Part shown: positions 1 through 4,848 of the stretch, in pieces
How positions within the stretch are numbered: the stretch's first letter is position 1
Layout of the letters: each line of letters starts with the position of its first letter
Source: an uncultured Ruminococcus sp.
Lineage (GTDB): Bacteria; Bacillota; Clostridia; Oscillospirales; CAG-272
Assembly: GCA_902766115.1 (NCBI GenBank)
Contig: CACXCL010000083.1
Location: forward strand, 1 to 5,155
DNA length: 5,155 nucleotides
Reading direction: 5' to 3'
The notes under the pieces: generated by a model
What the model saw: only the letters and a program-made list of their open reading frames with translations
Database searches by the model: none
What the model was told of the DNA's origin: nothing
Program-made: the position numbers and the translations under genes

Positions 1-403
1 AGGTCGCGGTCCCGGAGTGTTCCTCTCCGATGACGACGGACCGGGGCAGGTCGTAGTCCCCGTCCCGGACGACGATCTTCGCGCCCCAGAGGCCGCTGAC
101 TCTCATCAGGGCCTCCTCTATGGTACGGAGAGGCGTCCCGGCGGATCCGTCGGCGCTGTCGTCTCCGTCCTCAGCCACGTAGAATGTGTTTTTGTCTGAC
201 TCCGGAAATCCGTCGGGGCTGAAGGGACGGATCACGTTCAGCTCGTCCGGCAGCTCCGCCACCGCGGCGAAGAATCGGTCTCTGACTCCGCCCTCTTCCG
301 TGGGGCGCGCCTCGATGGGGGGATAATCCTCCGGCATGTTGAGGTCAAAGTCGAACCGACCGGTCAGAACTTCCCTCAGCCTCGCGATTTTGTTGTCTTT
401 CAT
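1..403 (-). CDS. Parallel beta-helix (pectate-lyase-like) protein, N-terminal part only
   Basis: This gene starts at ATG 403 and runs off the left edge, so only the first 134 codons are visible. The start is supported by AAAGGA a few bases upstream. The first ~70 residues are hydrophilic and acidic, with no signal peptide or membrane segment. Residues 74-117 (FYVAEDGDDSADGSAG, then PLRTIEEAL, then KIVVRDGDYDL) match the entry pattern of right-handed beta-helix proteins: 'YVa-x-dGdD...GS...P-x-x-TI-x-x-A...I-x-V-x-x-G-x-Y'. This pattern occurs in pectate-lyase-like and DUF1565-type proteins, which often bind or cleave polysaccharides. The catalytic region and C-terminus are outside the window, so substrate and activity are unknown. 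Lack of a secretion signal is odd for a polysaccharide-acting member. The fold assignment is fairly confident; no enzyme activity is claimed. Confidence 0.75.
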   Translation of the reverse strand, partial: MKDNKIARLREVLTGRFDFDLNMPEDYPPIEARPTEEGGVRDRFFAAVAELPDELNVIRPFSPDGFPESDKNTFYVAEDGDDSADGSAGTPLRTIEEALMRVSGLWGAKIVVRDGDYDLPRSVVIGEEHSGTAT

Positions 404-423
404 GGGCAATTCCTTTCTTTTTG

Positions 424-463
424 AAAAAAGGCGACGGAGGATCTTTTATCTTCCGTCACCTTT
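424..463 (-). terminator. Strong intrinsic terminator after the zinc-ribbon gene
   Basis: Read on the minus strand, arms 463-448 and 442-427 form a 16-position stem (AAAGGUGACGGAAGAU with AUCCUCCGUCGCCUUU; one G-U wobble and one A-C mismatch) around the loop AAAAG. A run of six U follows (429-424). This is a textbook Rho-independent terminator for the gene at 513-968. It ends only about 20 bases before the ATG of the beta-helix gene, leaving no room for a separate promoter downstream of it. It may therefore also act as an attenuator-like element in that gene's leader. Confidence 0.85.
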
Positions 464-492
464 CGTTCTGCCGTGTTGTATAAATCTTGGGT

Positions 493-521
493 GAAGACGC
501 GCCGCACGGCGCTCAGTCTTC
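493..521 (-). repeat. Inverted repeat spanning the zinc-ribbon gene's stop codon
   Basis: GCGCCG (499-504) and CGGCGC (507-512) are perfect complements separated by two bases. GAAGAC (493-498) and GTCTTC (516-521) extend the stem, leaving the TGA stop triplet (513-515) as a three-base bulge. No U-run follows on the minus strand, so it is not itself a terminator. It could protect the mRNA 3' end or be a chance GC-rich palindrome. Confidence 0.5.
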
Positions 522-968
522 CTTGTCGTCCTTGCTCTCGCCGTCAAACGTGTCGTCGATCACGCTGTCGATATCGATGTCGCTGTCATCGTTCTCCTCG
601 GGCTCGGGTCTTTCCTGCTTGAGTCCGCAAATGGGGCAGAAGTATACGTCTTTCGGTACCTCCGTTCCGCAGGAGGGACAGATCGTCGTCTTCCTGTACT
701 CCGCCAGCTTTTCCCTGTACGCCGCGATGTCGCCCTTGATCTTGTCCGCCTGCATGATGAGCGTGGCGATCTCGGAGGCGTTGTCCGCGCCCTCTCTCTC
801 GGATGCGTAGAAAAGGCTCCCGATCTTGGAGAAGGTGGATCTGAGTCTCGCTTCCTCCGCCCTTATGTTGAACTTGATCCTTGCGATGCCCGTGAGCTCG
901 CTTGTTTTTTTAGCGGCGGCCGCCGCTGCGTCGGTGACGCTTTTCTGAAGCCCGTCAAAAAATGCCAT
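513..968 (-). CDS. Small zinc-ribbon protein with acidic C-terminal tail
   Basis: A 151-residue cytoplasmic protein of unknown function. The N-terminus (MAFFDGLQKSVTDAAAAAAK) is amphipathic. Residues ~30-93 are rich in charged and small residues and probably form a long helix or coiled coil. One zinc ribbon follows, with Cys97-x2-Cys100 (CPSC) and Cys111-x2-Cys114 (CPIC). The last ~33 residues are very acidic (Asp/Glu-rich, ending DDKED) and likely disordered. This order (MAF-type start, helical segment, CPxCG...CxxCG) resembles small zinc-ribbon proteins common in Clostridia but uncharacterised. No signal peptide is seen. The start is fixed by GGAGG eight bases upstream (977-981). The gene has its own promoter and terminator and appears monocistronic. 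I see no evidence for a specific partner or ligand beyond zinc. Confidence 0.88.
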   Translation of the reverse strand: MAFFDGLQKSVTDAAAAAAKKTSELTGIARIKFNIRAEEARLRSTFSKIGSLFYASEREGADNASEIATLIMQADKIKGDIAAYREKLAEYRKTTICPSCGTEVPKDVYFCPICGLKQERPEPEENDDSDIDIDSVIDDTFDGESKDDKED

Positions 969-1018
969 TATAATTACCTCCGTTTACGGATCGAATTTTT
1001 CTGATTCGTCTTATGTTT

Positions 1019-1048
1019 ACTATACAATATTTATGAGTACGAAGTCAA
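1019..1048 (-). promoter_or_regulatory. Promoter for the zinc-ribbon gene
   Basis: On the minus strand, TTGACT (1048-1043, 5 of 6 to the -35 consensus) and TATAGT (1024-1019, 5 of 6 to the -10 consensus) are separated by 18 bases, slightly longer than the ideal 17. Transcription would start near 1012, giving a leader of about 45 bases that contains the GGAGG site. The region is AT-rich relative to the flanking genes. Confidence 0.65.
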
Positions 1049-1051
1049 GAG

Positions 1052-1076
1052 AAAAAGGGGATTTTTCCGGTTTTTT
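1052..1076 (-). terminator. Weak candidate terminator after mgtE
   Basis: Directly after the mgtE TAG, the minus strand reads A6, CCGG, A5, TCCCC, T5. It can fold as GGA/UCC around a short A loop, with an outer A5/U5 helix across a 2x2 CC/CC mismatch. The U-run is part of the stem rather than beyond it, so it is much poorer than the 424-463 terminator. It is listed because nothing else between mgtE and the next promoter could end the transcript. Confidence 0.3.
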
Positions 1077-2444
1077 CTATCCGCCGATGATCAATCTCGC
1101 CACGTTGAAATAAACGAGCAGGGAGAGCGCGTCCACGATGGTGGTGATGAACGGACTCGCCATCACCGCCGGGTCGAAGCCTATTCGCTTCGCCAGGATG
1201 GGGAGAGTCGCGCCGACGAGCTTTGCTATGATGACCACGGCGACCAGGGTGATGGAGACCACGAAAGCCGCGGGCATGCCGACCCGGTCGATAAGCATCA
1301 TTTTGCCGAAGTTGACCACGGAAAGGGTAAGGCCGCACAGGACCGCCACACGGAGCTCTTTCCACAGGATGCGGAAAATATCGCTCATCTTTATCTCGTC
1401 AAGCGAAAGTCCGCGGATGATCGTGACCGAGACCTGACCTCCGGCGTTGCCCCCGGTGTCCATCAGCATCGGGATGAAAGCGATAAGCGCCGCCATGGCG
1501 GCGGAGGACGTCAGCGAATCCTCAAAGTGCTGGAGGATCCTGCTGGTGAAAGTGGCGGAAACCATCAGGAGCAGCAGCCACGGTATCCTTTTTTTCCAGG
1601 TGTCGAAGATGCTCGTTTTGAGATACGGTCTGTCGGTCGGCGTGATAGCCGCCATGATCTCGATATCTTCCGTGTCTCCGCTTTCGATGATATCCATGGC
1701 GTCGTCGTAGGTGACGATCCCGACCAGACGGTTTTCGTTGTCCACCACGGGGATGGCCATAAGGTCGTACCGCGACATGGCTCTCGCCGTTTCTTCCTTG
1801 TCGTCCAGGGTGTTTACGCTGATGACCTGCTCGTCCATCAGGTCCCCGACGGTGGCGTTTTCATCCTGTGCCGTAAGAATGTCCTTGACGGTCACGACTC
1901 CGATCAGGTGACGGCCGCTGTCCGTGACGTAGCAGGTGTAAACGGTCTCCTTGGTCAGCCCGGTCTTGCGGATGTGACGGAACACGTCGTCGGCGGTCAT
2001 GGAAGCTTTCAGATCCACGAACTCCGTGGTCATGATGGTACCGGTGCTGTCCTTCGGATAGTTCAGTATCTCGTTGATCTCCTTGCGTTTCTGGGGATCG
2101 GCGTGAAGGAGGATCCTCTTGACCACATTCGCGGGCATCTCCTCGATGATGTCGACCGTGTCGTCCACGAACAGGTCGCTGATGACCGCGCTCAGCTCCT
2201 TGTCGCTGAACGCCGTGATGAGGGTTTTCTGGGTCTCGCTGTCCTTCTCGACAAAGCAGTCCGCCGCAGACTCCTTCGGCAGGATCCTGAAAAGGATGGG
2301 GATGTACTCCTCGTCGATCAGGTCAAATATCATCGCCGCGTCCGCAGGTTCGAACGCGGTCATCATACTTCGGAGCTCGTGAAATTGCCTTTCTTTCAGT
2401 AATTCCTCGATCTTCGGTACGGCTTCTCTGATCTCGTCAGTCAT
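1077..2444 (-). CDS. mgtE: Magnesium transporter MgtE
   Basis: A 455-residue, full-length MgtE-family Mg2+ channel/transporter of the cytoplasmic membrane. Domains in order: an acidic, helical MgtE N-domain (~30-130); a CBS pair (~137-256, with the two repeats reading LIGVVTVKDIL and LVGIVTYDDAM); a connecting plug-helix region (~250-280); then about five membrane segments (~288-305, 315-340, 362-385, 392-415, 427-453). Family hallmarks are the GGNAGG motif (331-336) and the last-helix segment FDPAVMASPFITTIVDA, in which Asp438 corresponds to the pore Asp that coordinates Mg2+ in the Thermus MgtE structure. In the family, the cytosolic N and CBS domains bind Mg2+ and close the pore when Mg2+ is plentiful. 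The start has AAAGGAG nine bases upstream. The gene begins 28 bases after rpe and is probably co-transcribed with it. That gap is too short for an M-box Mg2+ riboswitch. Confidence 0.97.
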   Translation of the reverse strand: MTDEIREAVPKIEELLKERQFHELRSMMTAFEPADAAMIFDLIDEEYIPILFRILPKESAADCFVEKDSETQKTLITAFSDKELSAVISDLFVDDTVDIIEEMPANVVKRILLHADPQKRKEINEILNYPKDSTGTIMTTEFVDLKASMTADDVFRHIRKTGLTKETVYTCYVTDSGRHLIGVVTVKDILTAQDENATVGDLMDEQVISVNTLDDKEETARAMSRYDLMAIPVVDNENRLVGIVTYDDAMDIIESGDTEDIEIMAAITPTDRPYLKTSIFDTWKKRIPWLLLLMVSATFTSRILQHFEDSLTSSAAMAALIAFIPMLMDTGGNAGGQVSVTIIRGLSLDEIKMSDIFRILWKELRVAVLCGLTLSVVNFGKMMLIDRVGMPAAFVVSITLVAVVIIAKLVGATLPILAKRIGFDPAVMASPFITTIVDALSLLVYFNVARLIIGG

Positions 2445-2472
2445 ACACCTCGTCTCCTTTCTTTTTTAAGTA

Positions 2473-3192
2473 TCAGGGTTCTTCCCTCGCGGAAATACCG
2501 CCTACAGCCGCCTCGGCCGCCGCTTTGAGCGATGCCGCGGCTCGCGGCAGATCGCCGGAACGGAAGAACGACGTTCCGACCACGAAATTATCCGCCCCCG
2601 CGACCGCGCAGGAGCCGATATTCGAAACGTTGACGCCTCCGTCCACCTGGACGGACACGGCGGGATTGTCGCGGTCAGCCATTTGTCTGACGGCGGCGAT
2701 CTTCGGGAGCATACGCTCCATGAATCTCTGCCCGCCGAAGCCGGGTTCCACGGTCATTACGAGGACCATGTCGCAAAGGGGGATGAGATCCCTCACGCAT
2801 TCGGCTCCGAATGCGGGTTTCAGCGCCACGGCGGCCTTCATGCCGAGAGCGCGGACGTCTTTCAGTATGCCCGCGACTTTGTCCGCGTCGCCGATGTCGG
2901 AGTGGACGGTCACCGAGTACGCTCCCGCGTCCCGCAGCCGCTCGAGATATTTCTCCGGCACGACCGTCATCATATGCACGTCCATGGGAACGGTGACGAC
3001 GGAACAGATCTTTTCGATGATATCGAATCCGAAGCTGATGTTCGGCACGTACACGCCGTCCATCACGTCGGCGTGGAGCATTTCCACACCCGCTCCGACC
3101 GTATCGGCGAGACTTTTTTCAAGGTGGAGGAAATCGCACGCCAGAAGGGACGGATTGATGATGAAATTTCTCTCTTTCACGGTGTTCTCCAT
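2473..3192 (-). CDS. rpe: Ribulose-phosphate 3-epimerase
   Basis: Interconverts D-ribulose 5-phosphate and D-xylulose 5-phosphate in the pentose phosphate pathway; a cytosolic, metal-dependent TIM barrel. Numbering from ATG 3192 gives 239 residues. Motifs in order: INPSLLACDF (12-21), HADVMDG with His40 and Asp42 (metal ligands; Asp42 also catalytic), DVHMM with His73 (metal), VEPGFGGQRF (148-157, active-site loop), VDGGV with Asp184 (metal and catalytic acid), and GTS (206-208, phosphate binding). All key residues are present. The start is uncertain. ATG 3192 has only a weak GTGGA-like sequence upstream, while GTG at 3180-3178 has GGAG six bases upstream and gives a protein beginning (M)KERNFIINPSLL, closer to typical family N-termini. 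The last ~20 residues are Ala-rich. It is followed by mgtE after 28 bases and preceded by a structured 233-base gap. Confidence 0.96.
   Translation of the reverse strand: MENTVKERNFIINPSLLACDFLHLEKSLADTVGAGVEMLHADVMDGVYVPNISFGFDIIEKICSVVTVPMDVHMMTVVPEKYLERLRDAGAYSVTVHSDIGDADKVAGILKDVRALGMKAAVALKPAFGAECVRDLIPLCDMVLVMTVEPGFGGQRFMERMLPKIAAVRQMADRDNPAVSVQVDGGVNVSNIGSCAVAGADNFVVGTSFFRSGDLPRAAASLKAAAEAAVGGISAREEP
3187..3190 (-). promoter_or_regulatory. Ribosome-binding site favouring the internal GTG start of rpe
   Basis: GGAG at 3190-3187 (minus strand) lies six bases before the in-frame GTG at 3180-3178, codon 5 of the longer rpe reading. It partly overlaps the ATG at 3192. The upstream ATG has no comparable site. 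I infer that translation may begin at 3180, shortening the protein by four residues. Confidence 0.5.
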
Positions 3193-3218
3193 TTTTCCAC
3201 GGTGGGTTGTCGCCTGCG

Positions 3219-3243
3219 TTTCCGCGACTTGCGGTCACGGAAA
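3219..3243 (-). repeat. Ten-pair hairpin in the rpe leader
   Basis: On the minus strand UUUCCGUGAC (3243-3234) pairs with GUCGCGGAAA (3228-3219) around the loop CGCAA. All ten pairs form, one of them U-G. It lies about 27 bases before the rpe ATG, has no U-run after it and so is not an intrinsic terminator. Its position fits a 5'-UTR structure affecting translation or mRNA stability. Confidence 0.55.
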
Positions 3244-3260
3244 ACATGGCGCGTCATATC

Positions 3261-3286
3261 ATAAAACTGAGCCGATCCGTCGGCTC
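3261..3286 (-). terminator. Possible ispDF terminator or rpe attenuator
   Basis: The minus strand shows GAGCCGA (3286-3280), loop CGGA, TCGGCTC (3275-3269): a perfect seven-pair GC-rich stem with a four-base loop. It is followed by AGUUUUAU. The U-run is short and offset by two bases, so termination would be partial. It could end the ispD-ispF transcript or attenuate transcription into rpe. Confidence 0.4.
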
Positions 3287-3352
3287 CCGGAACAGTATCC
3301 GTCCGGTCCGGGGCGACAGGGAAGTGCAAAACAAAGGATACGGATCGTCTCG

Positions 3353-3396
3353 CCGCGGGGCCGGATTTTATCATACGGGTCCGGCGCGGGCCGCGG
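3353..3396 (-). repeat. Nested inverted repeat around an AT-rich island
   Basis: GCCGGA (3360-3365) and TCCGGC (3380-3385) are perfect complements enclosing a 14-base AT-rich segment. The self-complementary CCGCGG occurs outside both arms (3353-3358 and 3391-3396). The enclosed island carries the extended -10-like sequence described separately. It could be a protein-binding site, an RNA stem, or a by-product of high GC. Confidence 0.4.
3365..3373 (-). promoter_or_regulatory. Candidate extended -10 promoter for rpe-mgtE
   Basis: On the minus strand TGATAAAAT (3373-3365) reads as the extended -10 TGn followed by TAAAAT, 5 of 6 to TATAAT. No -35-like hexamer is found 16-18 bases upstream, where the DNA is nearly all G and C. 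If used, transcription would begin near 3358 and leave a leader of about 165 bases before rpe. Confidence 0.3.
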
Positions 3397-3410
3397 GGAC
3401 TCGGGCTCTG

Positions 3411-3425
3411 CGGCCCGCCGGGCCG
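3411..3425 (-). repeat. GC-rich palindrome right after the ispF stop
   Basis: CGGCCCG, one central base, CGGGCCG: a perfect seven-base inverted repeat beginning at the first base after the ispF TGA. No U-run follows on the minus strand, so it is unlikely to terminate alone. It may stabilise the 3' end of an ispDF mRNA processed or ended downstream. Confidence 0.45.
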
Positions 3426-3896
3426 TCACTCTCTCAGAAGGACGACGGCGTGAGCGGCGATCCCATCGCCGCATCCGGTGAATCCGAGCTTCTCCTCGGT
3501 GGTCGCCTTTACGTTCACCCGGGACGGGTCGATATCCATAGCCCGGGCGGTCTCCTCGCGCATCGTTTCGATATACGGCGAGAGCTTCGGCCGCTCCGCG
3601 ACCACGGTCACGTCGGCGTATTCCGGCTCGAACCCCTTTTCTCTCACCATGGCGACTGCGTGCCGCAGGATGTCGCGGCTGTCGGCGTCTTTCCACGCGT
3701 CGTCGGTGTCGGGAAAGATCCTTCCGATATCAGGCAGGCCCGCCGCGCCGAGCAGTGCGTCGGTCAGCGCGTGGAGCGCCACGTCGCCGTCGGAGTGGGC
3801 CAGGAGCCCGAATTCGCAGTCGATCCCGACTCCGCAAAGGACGAGACGGCGCCCGGGGGCCGTGCGGTGTACGTCGTATCCGTGTCCGATCCTCAT
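3426..3896 (-). CDS. ispF: 2-C-methyl-D-erythritol 2,4-cyclodiphosphate synthase
   Basis: Catalyses the fifth step of the MEP pathway, cyclising CDP-methylerythritol 2-phosphate to methylerythritol 2,4-cyclodiphosphate with release of CMP. Family members are cytosolic homotrimers with a Zn2+ at the active site. The protein is 156 residues, the usual length. It starts MRIGHGYDVHR with Asp8 and His10 as metal ligands. His42 (VALHAL) is the third ligand, at the same numbering as in E. coli. Other hallmarks are AHSDGDV (33-39), GLPDIG (53-58), FPDTD (61-65) and KATTEEKLGFTG (130-141). After FTG the sequence reads CGDG where many members have RGEG. The ATG overlaps the ispD stop as ATGA, and AGGA sits just before it, suggesting translational coupling. 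The reading frame stays open upstream of this ATG, but only out of frame with ispD, so the longer version is not credible. Confidence 0.97.
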   Translation of the reverse strand: MRIGHGYDVHRTAPGRRLVLCGVGIDCEFGLLAHSDGDVALHALTDALLGAAGLPDIGRIFPDTDDAWKDADSRDILRHAVAMVREKGFEPEYADVTVVAERPKLSPYIETMREETARAMDIDPSRVNVKATTEEKLGFTGCGDGIAAHAVVLLRE

Positions 3897-4687
3897 TTCC
3901 TGCCGTTCTCCTTGTCGGATTTTTCTCTCGCCGGCGCGGCTCTTTTCTCGCGGTCTTTCAGGATCGCCTCGGCTATGACAGCGTCGGCGGGGTAAGTGAT
4001 CTTGATATTCTCTCTGCCGCATTCCACCAGCTTGACCTTGAAGCCGAGCCGCTCCACGAGCATGCAGTCGTCCGTGACCTCCGCGCCGTCCTTTATCGCA
4101 GTATACATACCGGCGCGGTACATATTTGCGAGGAAGATCTGCGGGGTCTTGACCATCCACACGGATTCCCGGTCGAGGGTCTCGGCGATCAGCCCGGAGG
4201 AGTCGGACCTCTTCAGGGTGTCCGTCGCCTTTTCCGCGGCGGCGGCGGCTCCGTGGCGCACGGCCTCAAGGAGCACTTTTCCGATCAGCTCTTCGGTGAC
4301 GAGGCATCTCGCCGCGTCGTGGACCGCGATATATTTCGACTCCGGATCCACCGCTTTCAGCGCGGCGGCTGCCGACTCGCGCCTGGTGGCGCCGCCCGGG
4401 ACCACGGTGAGCTTTTTTGTGAGCTTTCCGTCGAGGATCGACCTGCATTTCTCGACGTCGTCCTCGCCCGTCGCCACGATGATTTCCGTCACGTCGTCGC
4501 ATCCGTCGAAAGCCAGGGCGGACCTCAGCACCGCGGGAACGCCCCCGACAGGGAAGAACTGTTTTTTGACGGTCCCGCCGTCGGAAAACCTCTCGCCGGA
4601 GCCGGCGGCAAGGATCAGCGCGGACGTCGGCCGCTTCGCGGTCAGCGCGTCGGCCGCCGAGTTCAGGAACGATAACAGTTTGCCCAC
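3893..4687 (-). CDS. ispD: 2-C-methyl-D-erythritol 4-phosphate cytidylyltransferase
   Basis: Third step of the MEP pathway: transfers CMP from CTP to methylerythritol 4-phosphate, releasing pyrophosphate; cytosolic. The protein has 264 residues, about 30-35 more than the typical ~230. Motifs: LAAGSGERF (26-34, nucleotide loop) with Lys42 before Gln43, GGATRRES (98-105), AVHDAARC (121-128; Pro is usual where Cys128 stands), LDRESVW with Arg173, TPQ (181-183), TEVTDD-type region (203-207) and ENIKIT with Lys229. The residues equivalent to E. coli Arg20, Lys27, Arg157 and Lys213 appear present. The start is GTG 4687, set by AAGGAGG eight bases upstream. No later in-frame start precedes the core, so the ~20-residue N-terminal extension looks real. 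The C-terminus carries a ~22-residue Lys/Glu-rich tail. It overlaps ispF by four bases. Confidence 0.96.
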   Translation of the reverse strand: MGKLLSFLNSAADALTAKRPTSALILAAGSGERFSDGGTVKKQFFPVGGVPAVLRSALAFDGCDDVTEIIVATGEDDVEKCRSILDGKLTKKLTVVPGGATRRESAAAALKAVDPESKYIAVHDAARCLVTEELIGKVLLEAVRHGAAAAAEKATDTLKRSDSSGLIAETLDRESVWMVKTPQIFLANMYRAGMYTAIKDGAEVTDDCMLVERLGFKVKLVECGRENIKITYPADAVIAEAILKDREKRAAPAREKSDKENGRK

Positions 4688-4695
4688 GTCTTACG

Positions 4696-4702
4696 CCTCC
4701 TT
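4696..4702 (-). promoter_or_regulatory. Strong ribosome-binding site for the ispD GTG start
   Basis: AAGGAGG (4702-4696, minus strand) stands eight bases before GTG 4687-4685. It is the best Shine-Dalgarno match in the window and supports a GTG start and the extended N-terminus of IspD. Confidence 0.8.
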
Positions 4703-4730
4703 CCACCGTAATTTGCCTATAGATACCCTA

Positions 4731-4758
4731 ATTATACCACACGCGGGCGAATTATTAA
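4731..4758 (-). promoter_or_regulatory. ispD-ispF promoter (extended -10)
   Basis: The minus strand has a perfect TATAAT (4736-4731) preceded by TGG, giving the extended -10 form TGnTATAAT. Sixteen bases upstream is TTAATA (4758-4753), 4 of 6 to the -35 consensus. Transcription would start near 4725, with a leader of about 38 bases containing the AAGGAGG site. Confidence 0.75.
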
Positions 4759-4791
4759 ATATTATTGCAGAAACTTGTATGATTTTTTTGA

Positions 4792-4818
4792 AACGGGCGT
4801 GAAAAAATCGCTCCCGTT
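4792..4818. repeat. Inverted repeat next to the pepD -35 box
   Basis: AACGGG (4792-4797) and CCCGTT (4813-4818) are perfect complements separated by 15 bases, with inner CG pairs possible. The right arm ends two bases before the pepD -35 element, and the repeat lies about 30 bases upstream of the ispD -35. The position suits an operator for a dimeric regulator, but no known binding motif is recognised and chance is possible. Confidence 0.4.
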
Positions 4819-4819
4819 C

Positions 4820-4848
4820 TTGATAAATCGGACGTTTTCTGCTATTAT
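4820..4848 (+). promoter_or_regulatory. pepD promoter
   Basis: TTGATA (4820-4825) and TATTAT (4843-4848) are each 5 of 6 to the sigma-A consensus, separated by exactly 17 bases. TGC before the -10 adds an extended -10. Transcription would start near 4855, about 27 bases before the ATG. It diverges from the ispD promoter. Confidence 0.8.

Larger units (their letters stand above)
3193..3425 (-). other. 233-base non-coding gap, likely structured rpe-mgtE leader
   Basis: The gap between the ispF stop and the rpe start holds no credible gene. A 65-codon reading from 3374 lacks a Shine-Dalgarno site, is Arg-rich and runs out of frame into rpe. The gap contains at least four inverted repeats (listed separately where strongest) and one AT-rich island (3365-3375) resembling an extended -10 element. 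A further pairing is CCCGGA with TCCGGG around 3288-3313. It may be the 5' leader of rpe-mgtE and the 3' end of ispDF. I do not recognise a known riboswitch in it. Confidence 0.45.

Noticed and set aside
1527..2402. Plus-strand open frame (291 codons) antisense to mgtE
   Set aside because: It is antisense to the well-supported mgtE. The protein is His/Asp/Val-rich, a typical mirror of MgtE codons, with no motif.
2445..2472. M-box riboswitch before mgtE
   Set aside because: Only 28 bases separate rpe and mgtE, far too few for that RNA.
3253..3286. Second rpe promoter with TATGAT at 3263-3258
   Set aside because: No -35-like sequence lies 16-18 bases upstream; that position is occupied by the GC hairpin arm. 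It also lacks a TGn extension.
3177..3374. 65-codon minus-strand frame in the ispF-rpe gap
   Set aside because: No Shine-Dalgarno site precedes its ATG, the composition is Arg/Ser/Pro-rich, and it ends out of frame inside the rpe start. It is better read as leader DNA.
2525..3481. Long plus-strand open frame (318 codons) antisense to rpe and its leader
   Set aside because: It lies opposite rpe, whose motifs are complete. Its composition is Ser/Thr/Arg-rich with no recognisable domain. Long antisense frames are common in GC-rich coding DNA.
3897..4160. Upstream extension of the ispF reading frame to 4160
   Set aside because: It is out of frame with ispD and reads through its conserved core. 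IspF of 156 residues from 3896 is exactly family length, with MRIGHGYDVH at the true start.
3755..4675. Plus-strand open frame (306 codons) antisense to ispD and part of ispF
   Set aside because: It mirrors ispD and ispF, whose catalytic residues are intact. It has no recognisable domain and an Arg/Gly-rich composition.
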